Assembly (NCBI RefSeq): GCF_003337375.1
Contig: NZ_QPJD01000005.1
Coordinates: 248,001-312,000, forward strand
Direction: 5' to 3'
DNA from: Paenibacillus prosopidis
GTDB lineage: Bacteria > Bacillota > Bacilli > Paenibacillales > Paenibacillaceae
DNA: 64,000 nucleotides
Part shown: positions 56,179-64,000 of the stretch, piece by piece
Layout: each line of letters starts with the position of its first letter
How positions within the stretch are numbered: the stretch's first letter is position 1
Program-made: the position numbers and the translations under genes
Notes under the pieces: generated by a model
Seen by the model: only the letters and a program-made list of their open reading frames with translations
Database searches by the model: none
What the model was told of the DNA's origin: nothing

Positions 56179-57753
56179 CTCATATTCGCTCGGGGAATAT
56201 CCGTAAAACTTTTTGAAGCTTTTACTGAAATAACCGGAATCATTATAGCCGACCCTCTCCGCTATATCGGTCAAGCGCACGTTATTGCGGCCAAGCAGCT
56301 CTTTTGCCTGCTGCATCCGGTACTGCGTCAGGTAGTCGCTGACTGTAATCCCGATTTCCTTCTTAAATACAGCGCGCAGGTAGCTTGCGTTAATGAATAC
56401 ATGCTGTGCGATCTTCTCCAGCTGCAGGCTCGGATCCGCGTAATGCTGCTCGATATACGCCTTGGCCGCCTTCGCTATCTTGGAGGAACGGGTATTTCGA
56501 TGCTTGCTGTTGTAAGTGACCGCTTTATGAAACAACTCCTTGATCCAATCAAACGTCATCTCTGCAGACTCGAATTTACGAATCTCATTATAAGGGAAAA
56601 AATGATCGCCAAAGCAGTCCTCGATCGGATGCCCCGACTCTTCAAAGTAAGATAAGTTAACGGATACGAGCCCCATACATATGACATAAATATAATCGAT
56701 CGATAGCCGGCGCTCACGAATGGTTTGGAAAACGTCATCCAGCTTCCGCTCTATTTGATCCCAGCTATTCATCCGAAGCAAGACGAGCAGCTCCTCGTTC
56801 ACCTCTGTTGGATAAAAGGGCTGATTGCCGCTACTCGGCAATTGTTCCCCATAGGCGATGACGCGATCATGACCGAGTACAAATTTGTTTTGCAGCGCTT
56901 CAAGCGCCTCTCCATAGGAGGAGGCAATACCTTTAAAACCGTCCTTGCTGCGGCCGACACCGACCGTTATCGTGAATTTTAAATATTTTTTGATCAGAAA
57001 GCAAAGCTTTTTGTAGCCCTCAAGAGAAGGCACTTCATCCTTATGCCCGCCTTGATGACGCACCAAACAAACAATCCGTCCCTCAGGCCCGTTAAAAATA
57101 AGATGGTTGCCGCTCTCCTCCATGGCCTCGTTCAACACGTTCGTTACCGCATATTTCATCAGAAGACGATCACTTGCTTTACTCCACTTCCGATCCAATT
57201 GATCAATCTCGATACAAGCGACGACATAACAGCCTTTGTCCGCCTGAATGCCGAACTGCTGCAGACGCTTGCTCGTCTCCTCCTCGGTATGCGCATACTC
57301 CCTGCTAATAAGCTGACCGAGGAAGCTTTCCTTCATCAGCTCTGTATTTTCCCGCAGCGTCAGCTTCTCTTCCTGCGCCTTCTGATGCTGCTGCCGCAGC
57401 CTCACTAGCGTTAGCAGCAGTTCGTCCTTGGAGAACGGCTTCAGAATATAATCCTCTACTCCGAGCTTTAGCGCTTTTCGTGCATATTCAAATTCATTAT
57501 GCCCCGTAATGAGTACGATGCTTACCTCAGGATAAAGCTCTTTCAGTCTCTCCGACAGCTGCAGCCCGTCCATGAATGGCATCGTAATATCGACAAGCGC
57601 AATATCCGGAGCCTCCACTGCCGCCAGCTCCAGTGCCTCCAAGCCATTTCTCGCCTCCTGACTAATGGTGAAACCGAGCGTTTCCCAATCGAATACCGTC
57701 CGCAAATAATCACGAAAAATCATTTCGTCGTCCACTATCATTACTTTCTGCAT
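56164..57753 (-). CDS. AraC-type response regulator (YesN-like)
   Basis: 529 residues: receiver domain (about 1-125) with D8, D9, phosphoacceptor D55 in VDITMPFMDG and K105 in ILKPFSKDE; a long middle linker (about 130-420); and two AraC helix-turn-helix motifs at the C-terminus (LEKIAQHVFINASYLRAVFK and LTDIAERVGYNDSGYFSKSF). It should activate the transporter and possibly the lyase genes when phosphorylated by the partner kinase encoded 14 bases upstream. Confidence 0.95.
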   Translation of the reverse strand: MQKVMIVDDEMIFRDYLRTVFDWETLGFTISQEARNGLEALELAAVEAPDIALVDITMPFMDGLQLSERLKELYPEVSIVLITGHNEFEYARKALKLGVEDYILKPFSKDELLLTLVRLRQQHQKAQEEKLTLRENTELMKESFLGQLISREYAHTEEETSKRLQQFGIQADKGCYVVACIEIDQLDRKWSKASDRLLMKYAVTNVLNEAMEESGNHLIFNGPEGRIVCLVRHQGGHKDEVPSLEGYKKLCFLIKKYLKFTITVGVGRSKDGFKGIASSYGEALEALQNKFVLGHDRVIAYGEQLPSSGNQPFYPTEVNEELLVLLRMNSWDQIERKLDDVFQTIRERRLSIDYIYVICMGLVSVNLSYFEESGHPIEDCFGDHFFPYNEIRKFESAEMTFDWIKELFHKAVTYNSKHRNTRSSKIAKAAKAYIEQHYADPSLQLEKIAQHVFINASYLRAVFKKEIGITVSDYLTQYRMQQAKELLGRNNVRLTDIAERVGYNDSGYFSKSFKKFYGYSPSEYEKSRQ

Positions 57754-57767
57754 GTGCTTAGCCGCTC

Positions 57768-59561
57768 CTATTCCGCTTGATAAGGAAGCTCTACCGTCAC
57801 AACCGTGCCGATCCCGCTTTCGCTTTCGATTTGAATGCCGTATGACTCCCCGAAATACAGCTTAATTCGCTGATGTACACTGCCTAAGCCATAGCCGACC
57901 TGCTGCTGCGAGCCGTTCATGCTCATTTTTATCGCTTGAAGCCTATCCTCCGTTATGCCCGCACCATCGTCCGTCACGACTAATATGACCTTCTGATCCT
58001 CTCGTTTACCTGTAATCGTCAGCTTGCCGAAGCTCGCTTTGTTCTTAAGCCCGTGGTAAATCGCATTTTCTATAAGCGGTTGAATCGTCAGCTTCGGAAT
58101 CGTGCAATCCAGAATATCCGGCGTGATATCGATATCAAAATTAAACACGTCAGAGTAGCGGATATGCTGAATGGATAAGTAGTCCATCACGCTCCGAATT
58201 TCCTCCTCCAGCTTAATCTGGTCCTTCCCTTTGCTCAGCGCTACCCGGTAGAAATCTGCCAGCGCCTTCGTCGTCCGCTGCACGTCTCGCGCTCTCCCCA
58301 TCTCAGATAGCGTGTAAATAACATCCAGCGTGTTATATAAAAAATGCGGCTTGATTTGCGCCTGCATTAGCGCCAGTTCGTATTCTCTCTTCTTCCGCTG
58401 CTCCGCACCGATGTTCGCAAGCAGCTCCTTAACACGACCCATCATCGTATTAAAGCCGGAGGCAAGCAAGCCGATTTCGTCGCCCGAAGTCACCTCGATC
58501 TGTTGATCAAGATTACCTTCCTTCACCTTTTTCATATGACGGGATAAATGAACAATCGGCTTTGAAATCACATTCGATAGCAACCTCGCGCCAAATAAAG
58601 CAAACACAAAGCAAACCAGCCCGATCAGGAAGATCAGCTTTGTAATCTTTCTCGTATCCTCCGTCAATCGATCATAGGGTACCATCGAAATAAGCTTCCA
58701 TTCGAAGTTAGGAATATCCGTGCTGATCAGCAGCATTCTCTCTTCCTGCGAAGCTTGAATATTGGTTCGCTCATTGCTCTTCAGCACCCAATTCCGCAAT
58801 GTGGGCTCGGCTATCGGCTGCAGAACTTCGGCGGCATTTTGCGAGGAAACGATAAGCCCTTCACCATCCGCTATAAAGTAAGAGCCTTCCTTTATCGAGC
58901 CGATATTCTCATAAACAGCCGACAAAGCGCTCTCGCGAATGTTCAGAAAGAGATAACCAAGCGGCGCGCCTGTGTTAATGTCAATAACTCTCTTGCCAAG
59001 CGTGAGAACGGGCTCAACCGGACTCGTCACCAAAAACTTTCTAGTTTGCATCGGAAACCAAACATTGGCTCGCTTCGATTGCTGCAATTGACGCAGCATA
59101 TCGCTGCTAACCGCGAGTTCTGCATTGCTTACAATGTTTGGAGTGGAGCCGTATAGCTCGTTCTGTTGATCGACAAAGGCTGCTGACTCGACATCGGGAA
59201 AGACGACCAATGCGAAGCTAAGCTGGTTTGTTATCCTTGTGTACAGCAGGAGATCCGACACCTGCCTGCGGGAATCCTCCCGATCCTGGGCAATGACCTT
59301 ATTTAAATTAAGCGTGAGCATATTCGCTGCGCTTGTCGCATTCGTCAATATCCCGTTAATTTGAGTAATAATAAGCGAGGAGTTATCTGAAACGTTATGA
59401 ACCGTTTTCTCCACGACCGCTTTCGTATAAATGTGATTGGATGCAAAGCCAAGAATGAGCAGCGGTATGATAATAAGCGGCACATAGACAAGCATAATCT
59501 TATTGCGAATTAATTGGTTGCGGAACCATTCGAACCGTTTCAACCGCTTATAAACATTCAT
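57768..59561 (-). CDS. Sensor histidine kinase (YesM-like)
   Basis: 597 residues: one helix at about 22-40, an extracellular dCache-like sensor (45-300), a second helix (308-325), a HAMP domain (about 330-383), the His-kinase dimerisation block with H406 in QAQIKPHFLYNTLD, and an HATPase domain with PKLTIQPLIENAIYHGLK (N-box), VTDDGAGIT and GYGLGSVHQRIKLYFG. It is the LytS/YesM type (HPK8). It probably senses oligosaccharides brought near the membrane or loaded binding protein. Partner of the YesN-like regulator. Confidence 0.95.
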   Translation of the reverse strand: MNVYKRLKRFEWFRNQLIRNKIMLVYVPLIIIPLLILGFASNHIYTKAVVEKTVHNVSDNSSLIITQINGILTNATSAANMLTLNLNKVIAQDREDSRRQVSDLLLYTRITNQLSFALVVFPDVESAAFVDQQNELYGSTPNIVSNAELAVSSDMLRQLQQSKRANVWFPMQTRKFLVTSPVEPVLTLGKRVIDINTGAPLGYLFLNIRESALSAVYENIGSIKEGSYFIADGEGLIVSSQNAAEVLQPIAEPTLRNWVLKSNERTNIQASQEERMLLISTDIPNFEWKLISMVPYDRLTEDTRKITKLIFLIGLVCFVFALFGARLLSNVISKPIVHLSRHMKKVKEGNLDQQIEVTSGDEIGLLASGFNTMMGRVKELLANIGAEQRKKREYELALMQAQIKPHFLYNTLDVIYTLSEMGRARDVQRTTKALADFYRVALSKGKDQIKLEEEIRSVMDYLSIQHIRYSDVFNFDIDITPDILDCTIPKLTIQPLIENAIYHGLKNKASFGKLTITGKREDQKVILVVTDDGAGITEDRLQAIKMSMNGSQQQVGYGLGSVHQRIKLYFGESYGIQIESESGIGTVVTVELPYQAE

Positions 59562-59639
59562 CGCCCATCCTCCTTGGTAGTTTCAATAAACAATATAAGA
59601 CGAATGGTAGGCATTAATCAACATAATAGGTTCCAGCAG

Positions 59640-59850
59640 CTGAATAATTTATCTATCTTGGATTTCCTCCAACATAGAAGCTACACTTTACGGTTAGATG
59701 TGGCTATATTGGATTTCCTCCAATAGAATCGTCTACATAAGGCACTCTACGATGTATTGGCTCTGAAATGGCATGTTTATATTGTAGTAGATACAGTATA
59801 GAGCACTAATCAGGAGAGAAATATCTAAAGTTATTGGAAAAATACAGTAT
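59640..59850. repeat. TTGGATTTCCTCCAA repeat block
   Basis: TTGGATTTCCTCCAACATAG (59658-59677) and TTGGATTTCCTCCAATAG (59709-59726) are direct repeats, each itself an inverted repeat (TTGGA/TCCAA). Degenerate units (TTGGAAAAATACAGTATAG) follow. Related units occur at 37210-37420. It fills most of the 359-base interval 59562-59920 upstream of the kinase gene. Confidence 0.6.
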
Positions 59851-59876
59851 AGCTACCGGGTAAGAAGTAAGACGAC

Positions 59877-59915
59877 AAAAAGGCACGTCGGGATGCTGTC
59901 CCGACGTGCCTTTTT
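59877..59915. terminator. Terminator downstream of the methyltransferase gene
   Basis: A perfect 17-base-pair stem (59877-59893 with 59899-59915) with A5 and T5 tracts, functional in either direction. Confidence 0.93.
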
Positions 59916-59920
59916 ACTAT

Positions 59921-60724
59921 TTAGAAGCGAGACTCTTTAACCCTCTTGCCGATAATTTTGATCCACTTCTGGTTGAACTTAATTTCACCATTATCTATAT
60001 AAGGGAATAGGCCAGTAATTGCTTTCTTTGACTCTAATTCGAGCTCAATATCACGATTAATACGACTGGCTATTTGATCATTTGTATGAGTCAATTCCAA
60101 CCATCTTTTGAGATGAATAGGAACATCTAACGTTTCCATGTTGCAGATCTCTAATCCATTTTGTTTAAACAATTTTACAAATTCGGATTCTTTTAGAGCG
60201 TTTGTGTGAGAAGGGTCCCTGAGCCTCTCGTATTTGTTATAAAGATTGTAGAGATCATCGTCTTCAGGAGAAATCATATCAACGACGCAGACACTTCCTA
60301 ATTCATCACATACTCTGGACATCTCATGAAGAACTCTTTCGGGATTTGTAAAATGGTGAAATGCTAATCTACTAATAACTAAGTCAAATGATCCTTGACT
60401 ATAGGAAATATCCTCTGCGTGGGCCATATTGAATTCAATATTTGCAATGTTCAATTGTTGGTTTTGATATATTCCCTCGGAAATCATATCTTGTGACAAA
60501 TCAATAGAGGTAACCTTTTGTACAAAGGGAGCGATTGAACGACTCAGAATACCCGTTCCTGCTGCTACATCCAAAACCGTCATACCCATGTTTAGATTCA
60601 GACTAACACGAATCCAGTTCAGCAGCTCCTCACTATTCAAGGTTAACAATTTGTTGGAGAAACCTCTCGCTTGCTTCTTAAATTCCACTCTTACTATGCT
60701 CTCATTTCCTTTTGATGCGCTCAT
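59921..60724 (-). CDS. Class I SAM-dependent methyltransferase (UbiE-like)
   Basis: 267 residues: VLDVAAGTGILSRSIAPF (motif I), VTSIDLSQDMI, EFNMAHAEDISYSQGSFDLV and ISRLAFHHFTNPERVLHEM. Like UbiE/COQ5-type C- or small-molecule methyltransferases; substrate unknown. AGGAG precedes the ATG at nine bases. Monocistronic with a strong terminator. Confidence 0.9.
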   Translation of the reverse strand: MSASKGNESIVRVEFKKQARGFSNKLLTLNSEELLNWIRVSLNLNMGMTVLDVAAGTGILSRSIAPFVQKVTSIDLSQDMISEGIYQNQQLNIANIEFNMAHAEDISYSQGSFDLVISRLAFHHFTNPERVLHEMSRVCDELGSVCVVDMISPEDDDLYNLYNKYERLRDPSHTNALKESEFVKLFKQNGLEICNMETLDVPIHLKRWLELTHTNDQIASRINRDIELELESKKAITGLFPYIDNGEIKFNQKWIKIIGKRVKESRF

Positions 60725-61019
60725 CTGGGCTTGCTCCTCTCAACTGTTCTAAGCTCAACTCTTCTAATGCTAAAACCAATTGGTTGTGGAAAATGATAGC
60801 ATTAATATAATTATCTATCAATACCCGTTTAGAAAGCGTTAGCTCCCGAACCATTTAATGCATGAAGCGGCATTCCAAAACAAGAACAGATTAAGACTGT
60901 GCCGCTGTTTATTAACCCCCACTAACTAAATAAGGGATATAATAAAAAGTACGGTCTTTAAAATAAACATTGTAACGAATCGTCCATAGACAATTCTTAT
61001 ATCTGGAGGAGGTGAGAAT
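60725..61019. other. Gene-free stretch upstream of the methyltransferase gene
   Basis: AT-rich. TGTAAC and CGTCCATAG near 60971-60989 resemble elements of ECF-sigma promoters but with the wrong spacing. Nothing else could be supported. Confidence 0.4.
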
Positions 61020-61088
61020 GTGACGAGTTTTGAAAATATATACAATCAATTCATAAAACCCATCCCAATAAAGGGACGAGTTTTATGA
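61020..61088 (+). CDS. Possible 22-residue ORF or start of a lost gene
   Basis: GTG at 61020 is preceded by an excellent GGAGGAGGTGA. The frame encodes TSFENIYNQFIKPIPIKGRV after the start residue and stops at 61086-61088. The peptide resembles the N-terminus of an ECF sigma factor, so it may be the surviving 5' end of a deleted gene. An intact function is unlikely. Confidence 0.25.
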   Translation: MTSFENIYNQFIKPIPIKGRVL

Positions 61089-61128
61089 CTCGTGTTGCAT
61101 AACATAAAGGTGATGCTGTCGTACGTAT

Positions 61129-62145
61129 TTAAAATTTGATCGTCCAGCCGCTTCTGACCTGCCGCTGCGTATAAGAAACGCCGTGAACCTTCAGCCCATC
61201 TGCATTCAACAGTGTAATGATGTCCCCTTTGTTACGGAAAAATTCGGCCCCTGCCGTTCCCTGGGCAATAGGGATAGTTAAATATTGTCCCGGCAGGATC
61301 GTCTGTCCCAGCAAAAATTTCCGTTTTGCCTTATTGGCAATCGACCAGCCGGCAAGATCGATCGGGCGGTCGCTCGCGTTTAGCAGCGTTACAGATTCTT
61401 CTGCCGCTCTATCTTCCTGTCCAGGCTTCACAATGGCTCCTGCAATATATAAAGCACCTTCGACCGCGTCCGTCGGATCACCGGAATCAATTGGAATATT
61501 GCCCAACGTGTGACCCGTATGATCATCCGTATGCCACGACTGGGATTGAAAAGCGAGGAAAATGGCTGTCCATTTGTTCTCCGACGGGTAATGAATCAGC
61601 AAAGCGCCGTCCTGATACACGCCGTCGTCCTTCTTGAAAATACCAGCATTCCCTTGATTCATATGAATGTTATGTATGCCCCGTCCCGGAAGAAAACCAA
61701 ATATTTTATCCGGCTTGTTTTCCGGCCCCCATATTTCTCCAAAGGCGTAAATGACGCCGTCTTCCGAAGCTATGGCGCGCTTGATATACTGATCGATTTT
61801 CTCGTTGAGATCATTATCTTTGCCAGGAATGTCGAACGCGAGCGGTACAAGCTGAGTCCGGTCAAACAGGTTGCTCCGGATATAGTCGAGCGCCATGCCG
61901 TCAGGCTCCCCATTCAGCGGCGTGTATCCGGTAGGTAGCTCCATTAATAAGTGCGTGACTTCATGCTGGAAATTTTCATTTGTAAAATAGAGAAGCTCTG
62001 ACGGGCTTAGCTTGGATTGCACGTTGACGGCAATTCGAAAGCTTTCTTCGTTAGCTAAAGCATGAATTTGATAGTGCGCGTTATCCTTCGTTCCGAGCCG
62101 ACGATCCACAGCGCGGCATTTTAGTACACCAAATTCGATAGGCAT
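61129..62145 (-). CDS. DUF2278 (YukJ-like) protein with lamin-tail domain
   Basis: 338 residues. Residues about 1-225 are DUF2278 as in YukJ (EFGVLKCRAVDRRLGTKDNA, HIHMNQGN, DGALLIHYP and FLAFQSQSWHTDD). Residues about 232-338 are a lamin-tail-like beta sandwich (VTLLNASDRPIDLAGWSIAN and GDIITLLNADGLKVHGVSY). No signal peptide. The molecular role of DUF2278 is unknown; the lamin-tail domain in bacteria often accompanies extracellular nucleases or surface proteins. AGGAGGAG precedes the ATG. Confidence 0.88.
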   Translation of the reverse strand: MPIEFGVLKCRAVDRRLGTKDNAHYQIHALANEESFRIAVNVQSKLSPSELLYFTNENFQHEVTHLLMELPTGYTPLNGEPDGMALDYIRSNLFDRTQLVPLAFDIPGKDNDLNEKIDQYIKRAIASEDGVIYAFGEIWGPENKPDKIFGFLPGRGIHNIHMNQGNAGIFKKDDGVYQDGALLIHYPSENKWTAIFLAFQSQSWHTDDHTGHTLGNIPIDSGDPTDAVEGALYIAGAIVKPGQEDRAAEESVTLLNASDRPIDLAGWSIANKAKRKFLLGQTILPGQYLTIPIAQGTAGAEFFRNKGDIITLLNADGLKVHGVSYTQRQVRSGWTIKF

Positions 62146-62263
62146 AAGACTCCTCCTTAAATTCGAAATAGTAGTACTCTCAATTATACTAGAATAGGGT
62201 GAGAATATGGCGTAGAGGTTTTGTAAAGATCAAAGCATTAACATTATAGAAATCAATCCTAAC

Positions 62264-62701
62264 CTAGGTCCAATCTCTATCGCGAGAGCCTTCGAGTATT
62301 CTTTCTAAGGGTGTCCATCCAATAAATACTGGTTGCGTCCAGCCTGGAGCAGGATTAAGCTTCTCAATATCCAAATAGTTATCTATTCTAATCTTATCCC
62401 AAGCGTGTATGACTTCATTATTGCCTATGCATAAACCAACATGACCCCAATATTTCATTTCACCTTCCACTAAGCCGCAACAATCATAAAAAACAAATGA
62501 CCCTTTCGGAGGAGTGGTTTTATTGCGGTCAGCTTCATACATTTTTGCAGATTCTGCCGCGGTACTTCCGCCAAAAATTTCAATACCGTTACCACGTTCA
62601 TATGCATCTTCCACAAATGCGAGACAAATAAGTCTGTAATCTGTCGAATCCTTTTTACCCAAAGCCCATTTTATTGCTTGTTCAACATAATCGTTACTAA
62701 T
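62264..62701 (-). CDS. NlpC/P60-like peptidase, apparent ATT start
   Basis: About 145 residues. The frame reads SNDYVEQAIKWALG then DSTDYRLICLAFVEDAYERG, with the candidate nucleophile Cys in LICLAF, and YWGHVGLCIGN with the candidate His. That is the layout of NlpC/P60 cysteine peptidases that cut cell-wall peptides. The first ordinary start (TTG at 62662) would remove the first conserved helix. AAGGAG at 62711-62716 lies nine bases before an ATT at 62699-62701 that would restore the complete domain. ATG, GTG and TTG are absent between. No signal peptide is visible. Confidence 0.65.
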   Translation of the reverse strand: MSNDYVEQAIKWALGKKDSTDYRLICLAFVEDAYERGNGIEIFGGSTAAESAKMYEADRNKTTPPKGSFVFYDCCGLVEGEMKYWGHVGLCIGNNEVIHAWDKIRIDNYLDIEKLNPAPGWTQPVFIGWTPLERILEGSRDRDWT

Positions 62702-62734
62702 AGTTATCGACTCCTTTATCGTCGTATCTCAATT

Positions 62735-64000
62735 TTATTTTACTTTTAAGCTTTGCGGTTCTTTGAATGCGAGCAGCTTGCCTTTAGTCTGTACGACAAT
62801 CATGCCGTTTTCCGCAACCGTCGGACCGAATACTCGCCCGAAGGTTTGTAATTGCAAGACTGGTTTTGCATGGATTAAATCAATTGCAACCATTGTACCG
62901 TCTGTCTGAGCGACATACATGCCATGACCGATTAGATCAAAGCGTGCGATCGTGTTTGTCATCTCCGTATTGTAGAACAGAGTCATTCTATTGGCTGTTT
63001 TGATTCCATAGATAGAGTGGCCATCCGTATAGATCAATTTGCCGTCGTAGGGGCCGGCTGCATATCGGACTTCCCTATTTATAAACTCAGAAAAATAAGA
63101 AACGCCAGTTGTCTTAGCCGGGTCCGCATTCTCCGGATAACTATATACTACGGAGCCGAAGCTGATATATACCCGGCCATCGCTGATCCAAGCATTGCCG
63201 TCGTAACCGTGTTCTTCTTTCGTTAGATCTACATTTCGCGGATTATACTGTACAGACTTTATGATTTTTCCCGTCTTCAGATCAACCGTATCAAGCGTTG
63301 GCAATTGAACCCGATCAAGCAGGTTTGATACCTTCTGTGAAACGATAGTTCCGTCTTTAGCAGCTATAGGGAAAATATGATTGCCCAGCTGCCAAGCTTC
63401 TTTCCCGGTCTTCCTGTTAAAAGCGTGCAGCAGCGAGTAGGTATATGCTCCTGATACCTCATTCTCCATCAAAATGAAATCTCCGTGGATCAGCATCGGT
63501 CCACGCAGCCACTCACTATATTCATCACGCCATTGAAATTTCCCGTCTTTGATGCTGTATGCTTGGATGTCGCCGTTCAGCACAAATAATTGATCACTCT
63601 CGATAACGATATCATACGAATCCTTAGCTTTAACCGAAGTCGACCAGATTTTCTTTCCGGAAGCAGCATTTACTGCATGCACAATACCTGTTTTCATGCC
63701 GGCATATACCCGGCCGCCCTTATAGACAAGGGGCGCCTTTATGTCACTGCCAAATTTCCATAGTCTTCTTCCTGATTGAATGTTTATTGCTATCATCTGA
63801 CCGTTTTGCACATAAAATGCTTTGCCCTCACCAGTTGCTATCACGCCTTGGCCCATTTGCCAATCATTTTCCGGTTTATCCATTGCTAACGTCCATTGCG
63901 GTTTAATAGTGGGTATTACTATGGATGACTCGCTGTTTGCTCCCACATAGGAGGTATGCCGATCTATCGATGCAGATACGGAGACCGTAGAGCTCATCAA
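62735..64000 (-). CDS. PQQ-type beta-propeller protein, 5' end outside window
   Basis: 421 codons are present; the frame is open at the right edge. The first residues (MMSSTVSVSAS) look like the end of an export signal or linker. Repeats of the PQQ/YVTN type follow: MIAINIQSGRRLWKFG, VHAVNAASGKKIWSTS, IQAYSIKDGKFQWRDE, LHAFNRKTGKEAWQLG, VDLKTGKIIKSV and MVAIDLIHAKPVLQL. They form a propeller of about seven to eight blades, probably extracellular. There is no PQQ-dehydrogenase active-site motif, so it is more likely a scaffold or binding protein. It ends 34 bases before the NlpC-like gene and may be in the same operon. Confidence 0.85.
   Translation of the reverse strand: MMSSTVSVSASIDRHTSYVGANSESSIVIPTIKPQWTLAMDKPENDWQMGQGVIATGEGKAFYVQNGQMIAINIQSGRRLWKFGSDIKAPLVYKGGRVYAGMKTGIVHAVNAASGKKIWSTSVKAKDSYDIVIESDQLFVLNGDIQAYSIKDGKFQWRDEYSEWLRGPMLIHGDFILMENEVSGAYTYSLLHAFNRKTGKEAWQLGNHIFPIAAKDGTIVSQKVSNLLDRVQLPTLDTVDLKTGKIIKSVQYNPRNVDLTKEEHGYDGNAWISDGRVYISFGSVVYSYPENADPAKTTGVSYFSEFINREVRYAAGPYDGKLIYTDGHSIYGIKTANRMTLFYNTEMTNTIARFDLIGHGMYVAQTDGTMVAIDLIHAKPVLQLQTFGRVFGPTVAENGMIVVQTKGKLLAFKEPQSLKVK

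Overview
The window reads as chromosome of a soil or plant-associated, endospore-forming member of the Bacillota, most probably Paenibacillus. The evidence is strong AGGAGG-type ribosome-binding sites with frequent GTG/TTG starts, CcpA-type cre sites, a GlpP antitermination system, a RacA-like chromosome-anchoring protein, a YesM/YesN-type two-component pair, many carbohydrate ABC (CUT1) transporters and several intergenic repeat families. No rRNA, tRNA, CRISPR array, intact insertion sequence or prophage was found.

Layout. 1-1995: 5'-proximal 665 codons of a repeat-containing protein of unknown function, cut by the window edge. 2.2-4.2 kb: a cre-controlled secreted GH5 cellulase. 4.4-12 kb: mixed housekeeping genes (PhnB-like VOC protein, AlkD-like repair protein, SelO, RacA-like protein, a CatE-like dioxygenase, a putative PD-(D/E)XK nuclease) and a deletion scar that fuses the remains of an SDR gene and a divergent TetR gene. 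12.2-16.65 kb: a Fur-box-controlled operon with two exported proteins, an FTR1 iron permease and a short UDP-glucose-dehydrogenase-like enzyme. 16.9-21.7 kb: a four-gene membrane glycosylation operon (flippase-like protein, membrane phosphodiesterase/phosphatase, polyprenyl-phosphate glycosyltransferase, GT-C glycosyltransferase) with a Fur-like box in front. 21.9-25.2 kb: an ABC-2 exporter and a CDF zinc exporter with an ArsR-type operator; a matching CzrA-like regulator lies at 37.6-37.9 kb.

26.8-37.1 kb: eight same-strand genes, namely solute-binding protein, two permeases, GH42 beta-galactosidase, LacI regulator, glpP, glpK and glpD. They have short gaps, one cre-overlapped promoter at the head and a terminator in front of glpD where GlpP would act. 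Together they could import and degrade a galactosyl-glycerol type compound. 37.5-46 kb: small accessory genes, a trpS remnant and a LysM protein. 46-49.8 kb: an SDR-MFS-SDR operon divergent from a LysR regulator. 49.9-59.6 kb: a rhamnogalacturonan locus (PL11 lyase with its own cre site, CUT1 transporter, YesN/YesM-like response regulator and sensor kinase). 59.9-64 kb: a methyltransferase, a DUF2278-lamin-tail protein, an NlpC/P60-like gene that seems to start with ATT, and a PQQ-type beta-propeller protein cut by the right edge.

How it works together: secreted cellulase and pectin lyase plus CUT1 importers under catabolite control point to plant cell-wall degradation, while two loci look iron-responsive and two zinc-responsive. 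All functions are inferred from sequence features and remembered family knowledge; no database search was possible.
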